Below are positions 48,230-61,199 of a stretch of DNA of 64,000 bases, piece after piece. The stretch spans positions 1,054,001 to 1,118,000 of the forward strand of contig JADWOT020000002.1 of NCBI GenBank assembly GCA_036345935.2, given 5' to 3'. The translations under genes were made by a program, and so were the position numbers. The stretch is from Taenia hydatigena. Its lineage: Eukaryota > Platyhelminthes > Cestoda > Cyclophyllidea > Taeniidae. Numbering within the stretch: position 1 is the first letter of the stretch; the number at the start of each line of letters is the position of its first letter. The notes under the pieces are model-generated. The model worked only from the letters and a program-made list of their open reading frames with translations. It searched no databases and was not told the origin of the DNA.

Positions 48230-49724
48230 TGCTCTGTAACAGCCAATTCAACTGGACGGCACGCGAATTAGTGGGTGTTGTCGTTGTGGCCTCGCTAAAT
48301 GTGGAAGAGGCATTGTTCAGCAGGCATGTTGCTGGCAGTTTTTCCACCATGCTGTAAGGCGCGTAAATTTTTACACTTTTTGGGCATTAGTAGCAGCGGC
48401 CAAGCGTATATCGACATGTTTTTCCTCAAGGACAGCGATTGGCTAACTCATTCATTCCATCTAAGAGTTCTTGAATTAGCGTGCTCAGAACTAAATCATT
48501 TGCGCCGTTAGAGATGCATGGAAAGTGGGATCGTATGGACCCACTTGCAGGTGCGGTCCAAGTAGAAGTGAATAGCTAGGCTGGCCTCCACATTCTGTTC
48601 CATCTTGTCCACCAGCTTAATTTGTGCCATCTTCCAACTTACGCTTGTATTTCTCATTCGGATGTACATTTCCAACTCCAATGGAAATTGTCCTACTTTG
48701 CATTGAGACATTTGTCGAGGCACTTTTGAATTAAAGTTGAGCCACGCAGTCTTCTCACGTGCGGGGAGGAAGGATGTCAAAATGAACCTTCAGCATTGTT
48801 TAACGGGTGTTCACATATAACTCCGCTGTTACTGGGATGGACTATTTTTAAAGTTTAACAAAAGGCTTGTCATATTTAGATCGGTCTGCAGCATGCAGTG
48901 AAACCGAAATGTGAGATACGTTGCCAGTTTTAGGGTAAAAAATAATACAGTGGCTCGGAACCTGGGTAAGAAATATATGGTGGCGCTCCTGAACTTGGGT
49001 AAATATTGTGGAGAAAGGGACCTGAAAACACCTTTTTATAGAAACGAGACCGAGGGGATAGCTCTCTTTGACTTTCATGAAGAATTTAATTGTTTTCCAA
49101 TAATAAAAGAGCGTGCACACATGCCCATTCGCATCTTCATTAGATCCCCAATCTTCTCTTTTGATAAAAGTGAAGGTGAATGCCTGATTATTATGCGGCG
49201 TCTCGCTCAACGATCGTAGCGAGCAATGAACACAAGCGAATAACGCCGGATGATGTAAATAAAGTAAGTACGGCACTTAAAATTCGCAAGGAATAATGTC
49301 ATTTGACCAGAATTTTTTATTTTCAATCGCGCTTTTTGTGAGACTCAGATAAGCAATATGCCTCTTTATTAGGGTTGCCTAAAAATATATCAATTTGGCA
49401 CAGAAAGCGGGAAGAAAAACGAGAGGACGATGCCTTATCTTTGAAGGATAAAATGGTAGACTATGGGTGGGCTGCCTCTACCTTTTGCTGGCTGCACCTC
49501 GTAAGCGCATTTAAAAATCCGAAGATGATCCGTAGGCTGTCCGAGGGAGTTCACGCTGTGTTTTGAGCACAACGCATGGAAGCGAGTCGCTGTGGCTTCC
49601 TGAGATTTCACAGTTTATTATTTTACCTTCAAATATATTCCTCATTAATTTGTCTTCAGCTTGGAAAGCTGGTTACTTGTCGGATGAAACTTGCGATCTG
49701 GCTAGATCCTGTCTAGCCAGCGTT

Positions 49725-49919
49725 TCAAAAAAGGTATGACTTTTTCAAAAAAGCTAAACCCCTTGCCGATTTTATGGTTATGCTCAAGTTGATCCTTGGA
49801 GAAGGTATAGTAGTTGAATAACTGGCTTTGCAGGGGTGATTTGAACCATTTAAAGTGGCAGATGTCGACTTGTTAGAAGACGGTTGCGTGGCACGGAGGT
49901 ATCGAGGGCACTCAATCAT
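49725..49919 (-). other. Antisense frame conserved with 11187-11396
   Basis: The minus-strand reading ATQPSS-x3-TSA-x3-GS-x-HPCKAS is shared with unit B. The opposite strand also reads as plausible protein there, so coding status and strand are undecided. Confidence 0.2.
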
Positions 49920-50799
49920 GCGTTATGTCATTGTTTTCTCTTTGAGGCGATTCAATCTTCTGATTTGACATTTGAAAACTAACCATTAAGGTCATCTGTT
50001 GCGTAAACACCTCCCTCTGGCAAGATTTTACGGCACATAGCGTCTCACCAGATCTTGTCAATTATGAGGCAGACCTATAATTTATAGTTTAGTTTTGCTC
50101 ATACTTCCCGTGCTATTTCAAACGATGACTGTGATAAGCGAAATCTATTCAAAAGAGCTATTTACTCCAATTTTTAACCCAATTTTAATAATCAAGGACA
50201 CTGAAGCTAATGTTCGTAAAAGATGTAATTATTTAAATACAGGAAGAGTTTGTCTAAGCAATATCTGCCTTTACCAGCCAACCCAAATCCCATGAAACAT
50301 GTTAAAATTGGTATCATCTCGCACTCGAACGATCCCCTATCAGATCATGCCTTATACACGCAGGGTCAAGCACGCTTCCTGTGAGTTGCTTGAGCGTTCG
50401 CAGGAGAAAATGACATGGCTAAAGTGCTGAAATTATTGCAACAAATTGAATGTTATTCAGCATCTGATCGCCTCCCATCATGAGTCCAAGTAGAAAGGCG
50501 TAGCTGTCTAGATGGTTAAAAAGCTGGTGCGAAGTATTGGAATTGATTCTTGGTTCCCTTTTTGTTCAAGGGACTCCCAATGACACTTGAGTGCATCTTG
50601 GTAAAGCAGTCTTCTCACCCACTTCTCGAGACAGTCTACCGATGTCTAGAGGTAAGCAATCTGCAGCCATTCTCTATCGTTTATGGCTTTTTTCGCTCAT
50701 CGAGTTGTCTCATGGCAAAAGGAGAAATCATGACCTAGGAAATCATCTGAAATTTGACTAGCGTCCTCAACCAATGGAAATGCAATGAGGACTAAATTC

Positions 50800-53440
50800 A
50801 AAGGCTGAAATTAATCTTACAAAAACCTACATGTTTCAAAAATTTGCCTCCACAAAGTCTCGGAACTTACAGAACAGTACATTTTAGTACGGGATATGAA
50901 TAGGATCACCATGCATCCTATAGGTATTTTTTGTCAGATTCTATTTTGGGTAGATCTGTTGCTCTCCTCACATCTTGTTTTGAGGTAAGGCATCTTTTGG
51001 CTCCCAATTCTTTAAGGTCAAGACTTCCTGCAAATTATACTGACGACATTGCGTGATGCTTCTAGCCAAACCTTATCCAGATACGGCTCAGTGCTGATTC
51101 TTTCTAGAGCAGTGCAAGACCACTGAATCTCAGTAAGATATTCAATGCTAAGGCGGAAGATTTGCTGCTGGTAAAGCAGCAAAGATATGTGTCGAAGGTT
51201 GATTGCATGTGGACCTTTAGTATAATGGCGATTCTATGCTTCGTTTGTAGGGGTATGTCACAAGAAGCATTAACTAAATTGTGCCAGCCAACACAAACTA
51301 ATACCTTGGTAAAAACAATTTCAGGACCTCTTAGGAACAGCAGGGTGGTTAGTTCGTTCGGAGAATAGTTAAGGATTCAGATCATTAGAACAGGCCTACC
51401 CTCGTCGGTACCCATGTCAACGAAAATCCCTCACAACCTCGAAGCGCAGGGAGAAATTATGGGGAGTCAGTGTCCACAACTGCGGAGGTCTTCGCCCCAA
51501 GCTCTTGGCTCTTTGGTCTACTGGCACCTTATCATCGCATAAGGAAAAATTACTGCAGGAAAGTTTGAATGCATGCAGGAGGCAGACGAGGTGCTCTGCT
51601 TAGCAATGGCAGTAGACACAAAGCAAAAAAGCAAGACAAAACTAAGCATAGAATTTCTAACTTTATTCCTAACTTTGAAGCGACTTGCTTCTTTTAATGG
51701 CATATTGACTTGCAGTCCCATTATTTAGGTCATTTCACAACGAGACCGTTCGAAGGCAACTCATGCAGGCAGCGGAGCTGGAAAGTGCTTTTATTGCCCA
51801 GATGTACATTGTAGACAAAAGAGAACAATTGATTTAAACATCGTGAGGCAAGTGCAGTCAGAATTCCTGAGACGGAGAAGAGCTCAGTGTCCTTATCATC
51901 AAGACCTGTAGTGATTTGCGTTGACGCTAACTAATATAAGCGTCCCAACCCATCTAGTCTGTACATTCGAAGGGTATGGAAGCCAGTGAGGAGGTGATGA
52001 ACTGGGAATATGGCACACTTAATTACGAAATATAGTAAGAACCAGGAACTTAAGTGAAGATTAGGCTGTCGAAACTATTCACTAGGACTAATTTTAGAAG
52101 TGCGCCGTTAACATTCTGACCATGGTAGCATAGTGACAATTTTGACCGCAGGAACAAAATGCATTCCGGCAGTGACTTTTGCTTAGATTAACAATCGTTT
52201 TGGACAAAGACATCTCACCATACATTCTGCTATACCGCTCTTTTTTGAAAAAAATATAAGAGGCTATAAAATGACAGCAAACGTTTTCAATGTAGTTCAT
52301 TTGTGCTTTGGTAGTGTGGCACAGTTTTCTAAAGACGATGGGCTGCGTAGTGGAGAGCAAAGAAGGTCTCGAGAGCCACTACCATGTCCAGGAGGCCAGG
52401 CTAATCTGCGGAAGCTGAAGTCGCCAGCAGCCAAAACGGGAGGCCGAATGAATCAATCAAGGCCTTACGCAATCAAGTGGCTATTTAAAAACGGTTGCAG
52501 CATAAAAACGCATTCAAAACAGTCAAGTAAGCGTTTAGCTATTAGCAACCGAAAAGACACAAAAACGTGGAGCAATTATTTGGGCTTGACTTCTAATTAT
52601 AAATGCTTCTGAAAAATGGGTTAGTGAGATTTTCGTGTGACTGAAGATCTGAATTTTTTTGAATTCTTTGCACTTTGCCCTCCTCTCCATTTAGCATTAA
52701 CTTACGCACAATTTTTAGGCTTAACTAGCAGGGTCTGTTAAAATGAGCTTTACTGTCTCGGAAATTGTAAGACTGCGTGCAGGCAACTAACTAAGCACTA
52801 ATCCATAATTATTACACCTTCATAAAATTTTTGTAGTTATCATTTGTATTTGCTTCGCACGTCAAAAGTAATGCAGCGGTTGATTCATGTGTTCTACCGA
52901 TCTTTCTGCAGCAAAAATGGGATAGAATGTATCTACTACGGCGTCTACTTATCTGATCCAAACACAATGCCTCTTCTTGACAGGAAAGAATATGCTCTTC
53001 AATTGGCAAAGCAGTCAGCATTTAGGCTACCATATTCGTATCATAAACAGGGACACCAACAAGCGGTAGGACGCTTAAGCGTGCGGGTGATTTTCGAAAC
53101 ACTTAGAGACATGGATTCTGTTGTAATAATCTTACACGGGTCAACTTGCAATTATTCTTGACTTAATACACCCTTAAGCATTGGAACTGCAAATCGCTGC
53201 ATTTTGGTTAAGCTAGGCAGACACTTTAGAGAGCCTAGAACTTTGTGCAAACCAATGTGAGCTGATCAATCAACTCGGTTATTAATGTGCCCATTGTGCT
53301 GCACTTGCCTGAGGGTATGATTGATTTTGCATGCTATGGAAAATGAGCTCAAAGATAACTTACAAATTAGTTCTGCGATAAGCATTTTTGGCTCCAGCGC
53401 ATACGTCTTACTCCACTCAACCTCTCATGTTAATCAGCAT
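50800..53440. other. No gene recognised
   Basis: The longest frames (52271-52612, 113 codons; 52844-53161, 105 codons) have no recognised domain and no supporting splice sites. I leave them uncalled. Confidence 0.35.
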
Positions 53441-53449
53441 TAAAGATAC

Positions 53450-53830
53450 CTCTACTGAAGTCTACTCCAACCAACACATGGTTGCTACACATTCGGGCAG
53501 CTTTATTAATAAGAATGGTAAGAGATGAAATGCGCAGGATTCCGTCTTTAGAAATGGCATGCTTATACGTGAACTGAGAAGGGGTTAACTCTGTACTCAC
53601 TGATCCGATGCCAGCAATTCAACAAAGATGTGCTTATAAATGGCCTTAAAACGCAAGTGCATTTAATTAACCATATAAAGCTTGGCTGGAAACTTCTGAT
53701 TCTTAAAGTTAACTGCAAAATGTTTGGTTTATTAGATGACAAGAATTCTCATTGGAATATGCCAAGCCAGCGCCACCGATTTACCCGGCTTACGTATTCA
53801 GCCCATGTAAATGGGCACCATATGTGAAAT
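53450..53830 (+). repeat. Dispersed duplicate of 55410-55760
   Basis: The two segments share AATAAGAATGGTAA, GGGGTTAACTCTGT, CTGA-C-GATGCCAGCA and CAAAGATGTG in the same order and spacing, about 1.97 kb apart. The duplicates bracket the tRNA-like repeats. No coding content is recognised. Confidence 0.55.
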
Positions 53831-53839
53831 TGCATCAGT

Positions 53840-54030
53840 GACCACTTTTCAATGCGACTGCAAAGAACACCACTCGCACACCGCCACCTGCTGCGCAGCA
53901 TAGGCATGTTGCATCGCAATAGACGCATTCGCCCTCGGGTTGACAGTCGAACGCGCTAACCGATTGCGCTATGAAGGCTAACACACTATCTGCCATGCCA
54001 CTAAACTGGACACCGCATCTCATTGCTGCG
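53840..54030 (-). repeat. tRNA-like repeat, copy 1
   Basis: The reverse complement of about 53915-53982 resembles a tRNA: CGCAATCGGTTAGCGCG in the position of the D arm and A box, then a possible anticodon loop CTGTCAA. The T arm is badly degraded. The flanks (CAATGCGACTRCAAA upstream, CCATGCCACTAAACT downstream) recur in copy 2, so this is a repeat with a tRNA-derived core rather than a working gene. Confidence 0.45.
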
Positions 54031-54217
54031 CACTGCCACCCACAGGCCTAGTCTTGCCTCCATCTCCTACAGCCAACACATCTCTCACCATCGTCACTAC
54101 TCCATCATCTCCATCCCCGTGTCTAGCGCATTGGTGCACTCATGCCCAGTAGATACTGGGTGCACGTTCTTGTAAAAGTGATGATAAGGCGCGAGAAGCA
54201 GCAGCAGCAAGAGTTCA

Positions 54218-54232
54218 TTGAGAGAGAGAGAG
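54218..54232. repeat. (GA)n microsatellite
   Basis: A short GAGAGAGAGAG run just after a GCAGCAGCAGCAA stretch. Confidence 0.6.
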
Positions 54233-54619
54233 CTGGACTGCGTGACCGAAGCTATACATGTTGAGACGCAGTCAATGGCTTGGAAGCCTTCATTTTAAAT
54301 TTACGCACAACACAGGCGGACAGCACATGAGCATGCAAACGTGTGGTACGGTAGCCACTAGCCACTTGTCAGCTTTTTGGCAAGGCAGCAGCATGGGATA
54401 GGTGTGTAGGCAGAGGAGAAGAGTGCTGTCATGGCAGCGGTGGAATTCCATCCCGCGTCCTTTCAGGCCGGTGTCTTAGACCGGCGTCTTAAACAGCCAA
54501 CAATGCTTTTTCGTCTAACCGCGTGACACCACCTTCCTTCGCCTACACCCTTCAGCCCCTAAACCTCTAGTCACTGCACATCTCATCTATAACGCTCACA
54601 CCGCGTACTCAAGAAGCCA

Positions 54620-54835
54620 CTACTCAATGCGACTACAAACCACATCATTCGCAAACCGCCGCTTGCATAGCAAAGCAGGCGAGCTGCGCCACAAACGATG
54701 CCCTCGCCCTCGGATGGGCTCGAACCACAAGCCTTACAGTTAACAGCCGAACACGCTAACCAACTGCATCACGTAGGCCCACACGTATCGTCTTCCATGC
54801 CACTAAACTAGGCACTGCACCTCGGTCCTTTGTAC
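54620..54835 (-). repeat. tRNA-like repeat, copy 2 (Asn-like anticodon)
   Basis: The reverse complement of about 54705-54782 contains GATGCAGTTGGTTAGCG (A-box-like), a loop CTGTTAA with anticodon GTT, and GGTTCGAGCCC (close to the B-box consensus). Stem pairing is incomplete in the anticodon, T and acceptor stems as I read them, so it is probably a pseudogene or SINE-like repeat. Its flanks match copy 1 about 770 bp away. Confidence 0.5.
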
Positions 54836-55409
54836 GTTGCCTTTATCATTAAAAATTAAAAAGGGAATGGCGTGCGTGTTAGGTGGGGGAGAGTGGGGGA
54901 GCCTTATGGAAGGAGAGAGAGTTTACTGCAAGGCATGTGCTAGCATGGCTATACGCAGATGCACGCTCCTTTCTTCAGTGCCCTTTAGGCAGCACAAGTT
55001 GCATATTCAGCCTAAGTGGAAGAGCATTCACCATTTCTAGTTGCATTCCTCACTCTGGCGCTGATCGCACTTGCGCATGTTGGAAGAGACGAGTAGGTGA
55101 ATTGTCTAGATTGCGGCCCAGCAGTCACCACGTATGCTGAAATGGCATGCATTTTCGACTCCTGCGTAAGCGCCGTACCCTACGTCGACATTAAAGGTTT
55201 CTCTATCGGACCCATTTCTACCCATCTTGCAAATGAGAACTCGATGGGACTCAAATCAATGTATGCGTGAACTAGCTTATAACGATTATTACCAATTTCA
55301 AAAAAATATTCCTAAGTATTGAAATATTCCTTACACGATTGGTCGGATGGCATAATCAGCGCTTCCGTATTCCTTCCCAGATCAGCCGCAAACAATTTTT
55401 TGAAGGGCT

Positions 55410-55760
55410 GCATGAGCTGCCAAAACAGGGTTACTACATATTTCGCCAGCTTTAGTAATAAGAATGGTAAAAGACGAAGTACTACATTATCAAGACTAAC
55501 TCCACAAAAATTTAAGTTGGTTTTGACCCCATGCTTATAGATGAATTGGAAAGGGGTTAACTCTGTGCTGACTGACCCGATGCCAGCATTTCACCAAAGA
55601 TGTGTTTACTAATGATCTTACAAATGCAATCGCGTTTAATCAACCGCATTCAGTTTTGACAGTAAACCTTTAAGACTTTAGAAGTAACCGCATTAGGCCG
55701 CACAGAGTCAGCGCCACCGATTTGCATTGTGAAGACGGACACGGGTTCCCACATAAAATT
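55410..55760 (+). repeat. Dispersed duplicate of 53450-53830
   Basis: Partner of the upstream segment (shared GGGGTTAACTCTGTGCTGAC, with about two substitutions in 20). Same orientation. No gene is recognised. Confidence 0.55.
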
Positions 55761-57030
55761 GCGATGACTTATAAACCACTTCCAGTACCTTCTTTTGATC
55801 GAGTGAGTCTAACACCAATAGCAGAAGTAAGAACAAAAGAAGTGCATGGCAACCATTAAACTGCTAGTAAACGTGCGCCGAATTTTGAGGCGTCGCATGT
55901 GTAATGATCCCTCGATCCCACCTGCTTGATCTAAAGTATACCGAAATGAATCTCGCTCCAGCGCCAAATTTTATCGACTGGTGTGTGCTTGCCTTTTTGA
56001 CCCCTTCAATGTCACCGTTTATAGAACTACATTTAAATACACTAAAAGGACAGCATACAAATCAAGCACTTGTTACCGAATTGTCCTTTAAACGATCATG
56101 GGACAACGGATTTTAGCAGATGCTACAATAAATTTGCACTAGTTCGACTTGCTTCTGTCTCATGCTTAAGCTTTTTTAAATCAGCAGGATTGCTTAACAA
56201 AAGTCAATTCGTATTACACGGTTTGGGTTCTCGATTAGTGGAAGGGCAGGAGCTGGTATCCGTCTTTAGAAGCGATGTCATGCGCTCACCTGGTAGCGGA
56301 CATCCGCTGACCGCCAGTCACCATGAGTGCATTCGTAAAGCATGCGTTTCATAAAATAAAGCGCTAGTTATAAGCTTTCAAGGACGAGGTCAATTTTACC
56401 AAAATTTCCATGCCACAAAGCTAAACCATCACACTCACTAAATCTTAAAGGCATAAGTTTGCATGTCTTATAAGCTGGGATTGTGATGTGCTTGCTAAAT
56501 CACAAAGTTTGAAATCGCGATTGAAATAATATGAATATTTATTCGAACTACATGGGCAGGTCATAGCAAATACAAAGTCAGTGAGGGGCATAAAAGGTAT
56601 TATGATGTAAAGAAGTGTAATTATTTAATCTCTCAGCCTTTTGCAAACTGATTGCACACTCTGTAAGTCACAATGCTGTGAATACTCAAAATTCCCTGTA
56701 ATTTAATTTGTTTGCCTTTTCAAATGGAAGTTTCGATTCCTTTGGAGAGGTCTTAAGTGTTGTCACCTTGATATCTGCAGCAATATTGGATCAACGTAAC
56801 AGTGAATATGGCTACCAAGAAAATTTTTCTGTTAAACACTCAGTTTTCTACTCCCTTAACTTTTTTCTCTTGCTTTTAGCTTTATAACGCGTTAATAAAG
56901 CAAATGTTTATTTTCGACTGTTGTTTTATGGCCGACCATTAACAATAATTTGCAATGGTAAAGAACGTGCAAGTTAAAGCTATTTATAATATCGTAGACC
57001 TATTGTCAACTCCGAATCCCTCAAGGTTCC
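55760..57030. other. No gene recognised
   Basis: Frames at 55904-56116 and 56070-56354 overlap and show no domain. From 56350 to 56950 the sequence is AT-rich with frequent stops on both strands. Confidence 0.35.
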
Positions 57031-57039
57031 TGATAAGAA

Positions 57040-57490
57040 GCTTTCTTTGGGACGGGATGTGGCGGGGGAGGTCTAATGCGTGCCTGCCACTTACTCGGTT
57101 CTACACTGGTGCTAAAGGCGTTGCGAGCCCAAAGTACGACGAGGGTGATTTCTTCTGCACGAAGTCTTTTGTGATGACCATGGAGACATGGGTGAACAGC
57201 ACAGGGTGCTAGCTTTGCACGCTAGCCTTGTCACTCAGCACAGTACTTCTGTGTGCTAGGATAGTCAGTATCCTCCTTCATTGCCTCCACGGTGAGCAAG
57301 TCCTAGTTGTGGAAGGCTCTTTAATGCCATCAGCAGGTTGCCATCGCTACTTGCCAACGGTAACAATAATGGCGTGGGAGAAAGGACCTGTAGATCGTGT
57401 AGCTAAATAGTTAATGAGAGGTGTTGTGTGCAATACATCCTCGCCATACGACTTTGCCTTTATTGTTGCTGCTGCACTTCTTCGGACATA
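57040..57490 (-). repeat. Block Q', inverted partner of 17220-17700
   Basis: The reverse complement aligns with block Q through CACGATCTACAGG, GCCATTATTG and the region TGCAAAGCTAGCACCC versus TGCAAACTAGCACCC. A plus-strand frame (56955-57212, 85 codons) lies across it without a recognised domain. Confidence 0.55.
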
Positions 57491-57599
57491 TCGACTGTTG
57501 CGGCATCTTCTCAAAATTGGTAGTTATTTGAGCCATGTCATATGATCCTCCTCTTAATTTATCATTTTAGCGTTAACTATATCGCTGACGAATATTGGA

Positions 57600-58450
57600 C
57601 GGTGAGCTTGTCAATTGCGAGCATCTAACTGCATGATTTCACCAGCTGAAAGGACGCAGGCATGCTGTTTTGGAAAATTAACAAGGTAACCAGCTGCAGC
57701 ATAAGCAAAGTCAGACGAAATGGGGAATATGTTTTATGAAGCTGAGAGTATTTTTAAAATTGAAAATATAAGAACTTGTTTAATAGACGTTTGGTTCTCA
57801 CCATGGTGGAATAAAAGGAACGAGATTTGGCAGCTGGTTGACGGTATATTAAATTGGGTGTTACGAAATGGGAAAAAAGAGGCAGTTACGTATGCATGTG
57901 TGCATTAATGTATGTGTTAGGATTCTAGAAGGGAATTGGTAAATTGGAAATATATGTATGCTACATCTGTGTGACGACGAGATGGAGCACGCAAATTATG
58001 AGGTGGACCAGCATCATTATGGGAGAAAAGCAACTGTTTTAACAGGTAGTTGTTTGACCTGTTGAGCGACTTAACTTTAGTAGAAAAAGCAGAAGTGGAT
58101 AAAGTGATGAATGAATGCGAGATTGAATGAAGGATGGATAGGAGGGATTTTGCTAACATTCCATAAGTGGTGGCGGTGGGATTGAAGAGGTGAAGAGGTG
58201 TGACTGAAATTCGCAATCTGGAGGTGCATGCGGATGAGTGGGTGGATGGAGGATGGAAGAGAGGGAATGACAATGGTACAGGGGAACCTACTGCTAATAC
58301 CACTACTTGTAGGAGGGAGAAAAGAAGATGCAGGGGTGAAATTTATGCAAGATATGCATAAAGAAGAAGTGAATGTCGAAAGAAATCATAGAAAGGAAGC
58401 TAATAGAAACCGTAGGTGGAAATATTTGCGCAGGCATGTGTGACGAGCGG
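57600..58450 (-). repeat. Block P', inverted partner of 15000-15900
   Basis: The reverse complement aligns with block P. The minus-strand frame 57917-58303 (GSPVPLSFPLFHPPS, later ATTYGMLAKSLLSILHS) parallels the plus-strand frame of block P (TVTAYNLLAQALISF). Low complexity on the purine-rich strand (GAATGAATG, GGATGGAGG) means that part of the similarity may be compositional. Confidence 0.5.
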
Positions 58451-58786
58451 ATGGGACCTAATGGACTTCACCCATTGGGCGAGAACTGTGAATTATGCCA
58501 TGCCGAGATGACAGCTTTGCTTGGAAAAAATCGAAGTCAGCTAACTTAAAGACATGTTAAAAATAACAAATTTTAGGAATCCTCAGACTGCCTCGAACTT
58601 AAAATAACAGAAGGCCTTGGTTTAAAACGGAATGTCTTGATGGTTCATGGAGTATGAGACAGCTTCATGAGGTCCAATTGTGGTCCTAAATGGAACCACT
58701 TATTGAGTTTAAATTGTGCTTGCCGCACTGAGTTTGTGATTGTGCTGGATTAAGTGTTATCTCCGGACTGCTAGTTCTGCGATTAT

Positions 58787-58969
58787 TTGCACCATAGGAA
58801 CGATGCGCTTTGTGATGCACGTGATCGATGCAGTAAAACCTTTTGTAGAGGGGATGACGCCTGCGATCAGACTCTACTCTATTCCACAGGGAATTACGGA
58901 GTGCACAAATATTGCGGAATGAGGATGGCAATAAGCTGGAAACGCGAATTGAATCAAATTATTACTTGA
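58787..58969 (+). other. Cysteine-rich open frame, possible exon
   Basis: After an acceptor TTTGCACCATAG (to 58797) the frame reads NDALCDARDRCSKTFCRGDD, then ACDQTLLYSTGNYGVHKYC, with five Cys in 40 residues, and ends at TGA 58967-58969. The Cys spacing suggests an extracellular disulfide-bonded module, but I cannot assign a family. It is possibly part of the same unknown gene as the exon-like stretch at 59417. Confidence 0.25.
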
Positions 58970-59416
58970 ACGATTTCAGTATGAAGTTGCTATGATTAAG
59001 TACTAAAAGAAGATGAGCGTGTTTTTTCAGAGTATTTTCTCAAATAATTAGCATTTGAGTTTTGGTGTGAAATGAACCGAGGTATAGGGTTAACCTCTAG
59101 GCTTGCTTTTTGAAGCAATTTCCAGCTCCATTCTTGCTTCGGTTCTCTGTTTGTTTGATGAATGCTCGGAAGGCTTCGATGTGGAACAATTCTTCAGCGC
59201 TTTCATGACAGTCTAAATCAATGAATGCCAGTAGCCTCGATGCTTAGCGTAGCCAACTTTTCAACTTAGCAAATGATTGTGCTTTTATCTACAAAATCTA
59301 AATTCGCATTGCGCTAGTTGTACGGCCTCTCACCTGCAGATTCACGATTATCTTTGGACGTTCCAAAGAGACAGTTATTTAAGTCTTTTGTACATATTTG
59401 TGACTAACGCCATTAG

Positions 59417-59503
59417 TGGCCACACGCATTAGCTCTTCAATAGCTACCAGTGTTCCGTGTGGTGTTGATACTGAGAGACCAAACAATGACACCACTAATC
59501 AAA
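59417..59503 (+). other. Exon-like stretch
   Basis: Open sequence between an acceptor AACGCCATTAG and a GTGAGT donor, reading ATRISSSIATSVPCGVDTER and then PNNDTTNQ (phase 1 at both ends). It is polar with possible O-glycosylation sites and an NDT sequon. Supported only by splice-site matches and composition. Confidence 0.2.
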
Positions 59504-60499
59504 GTGAGTGCGACTTTGAAGACATTTTGATAGAAGCTACATTTATTTGCGTCACATTAGGTCCACGAAACTGGGATAAACGTGTGAGCAGATGCATCAC
59601 CCTTTCCTCAACTATAGACGTTTATTCATCACCAAAAAAAAACGATTTGCGGACTTTTGAGTTCCCTTAAATTCTGATCACGCGCTTTTGTCGCTGCGTC
59701 AGCGCTGCTACTCGTATGCGTGTTCCTTGGCAGCACCTGCCTTCCACTTAAACATCCACGACTCCTTCATCCAATTTGCTTCATTTTGTAAAAGTCTGTG
59801 TTTTTGATGTGCATCGTATGAGTCCGGCTGATTCTCACTTGAAATCGTGATTAGGTGCGAACAGGACCATGAGTATCAGGGAGCAGGTTGCGGCTTACGT
59901 GTGAAGGTTTTGCCCTTATCCGAACTGCTTTGACTAGTCTAAATTCATACTTATTTCCTGCATCAGTTGTTTAGCATTTGGAATTCCTTCTTTGGAGGCT
60001 AATCTTGCTATCTCTCTCTAGATTAAAGTTGGTCTAACGTTCGACTCATCCGATGCATTAGCACCTTTTATTATCATCATGCACAGCATGCCCTTCTTTA
60101 CGCACTGGCAGTAGACTTCCTGGCTAATGTCAAAACAGGGATAATCAAGGGTAAAATGCTCCTTTCAAGGGGGATTTTGGTGGAAAGGGTCGAAAAAATT
60201 GACTCAGGAGAGAAAAGCAATTGAATCCTAACCAGCACAAGGCACAGCCTTGCTGATGCGGCTGTCGCCACAAGCAAAGCAAGAGAGTGATAGCAGTGAA
60301 CGCTAAAGGAGACGCACAAAGATAGGCAGAAAGTAAGTAGGTAGGCATTGAGCAAACCCACTGGATATGGGTAGACATTTGAGACAGCCTCCAAGTAGAC
60401 AAATGGCTCGCTATGCTGCCAAAAGTTGACGGTGGCGACGGAACATTATGTACCACGTGTACCACCAATGATGACTTCGCGCTACGACGTTAAACACAA

Positions 60500-61180
60500 C
60501 GGCAGTGGACCAAAACTCCCATGTCCAATATCACTAAAAGCGTATTAGGGAGAGGCCAACCTATGCTCAAGGTTGTTGAGAGTACCCTCAATTGCGCGAA
60601 TCGCGGCAAATCATACACCGTCCTTGTTTTGCAAAGTCAAACACCAAATATGTGCCTCAGCAGGGAAAATCCATTTTCTCATTGGTTTTCTACTGATGCG
60701 GCAAGAATGTTCAGCAATGAGTCTTCTCCCACTAATTTCAGCGCGTTTTTCCCCACAAAAAGGCGGCACCTATTTGAGCCATTGGCTCTAATGTGATGAA
60801 GTCGCGGCAAAGAACAACATCAGTGCAATGATTTATATTTAGCTTAGCTCCAAACAAAGAAAGTTTGAGTAGACCCGAAACTCCTGTGCCCAATAGCACC
60901 AGAAGGGTAACAGGGAGAGGCTAGGTTATTTGCAAGGTTGTTAAGGTTACCCACAATTGGTCGAATAGCAGCAAGGTATGCATCATCCTCGTTTCATCAG
61001 ATATGTTCGTTAGCAAGGAAAAACCATTTGCAACTTGGTTTTCTTCTGCCACTACAAGAATGACCAATGATGAATCTTCTCCTACTTTGTATAGCGTGTT
61101 TTTCTTCACAAAACTACCTCACCTCTCTAAGACATTGTAGCTCATGTGAGGAAGTCGCGGTAAATGAACAAAGGCAATGC
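60500..61180 (+). repeat. Tandem duplication, period about 353 bp
   Basis: Two diverged copies (about 60500-60815 and 60860-61170) share AACTCC-x-TGTCCAAT, GGGAGAGGC, CAAGGTTGTT and TGAAGTCGCGG at constant spacing. Both keep a common reading in one frame: KVV, then S-[RK]-E-x-PF, then WFS, then ESSPT. The second copy has stops. No family is recognised. Confidence 0.6.
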
Positions 61181-61199
61181 GATGAAATGTATTCGATTT

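Larger units (their letters stand above)
46610..50800 (+). repeat. Antigen duplication unit C
   Basis: A direct copy of unit B from intron 1 onward (9098-12160), with moderate divergence and a few small indels. The homology includes intron 1, exon 2, intron 2, exon 3 and about 3.4 kb of downstream sequence. It breaks off near 50800 on this side and near 12160 in unit B. Confidence 0.7.

Noticed and set aside
54705..54782. Functional tRNA-Asn gene
   Set aside because: Anticodon GTT and the B box look right, but several stem pairs fail as I read them, and the element recurs with shared flanks as a repeat.
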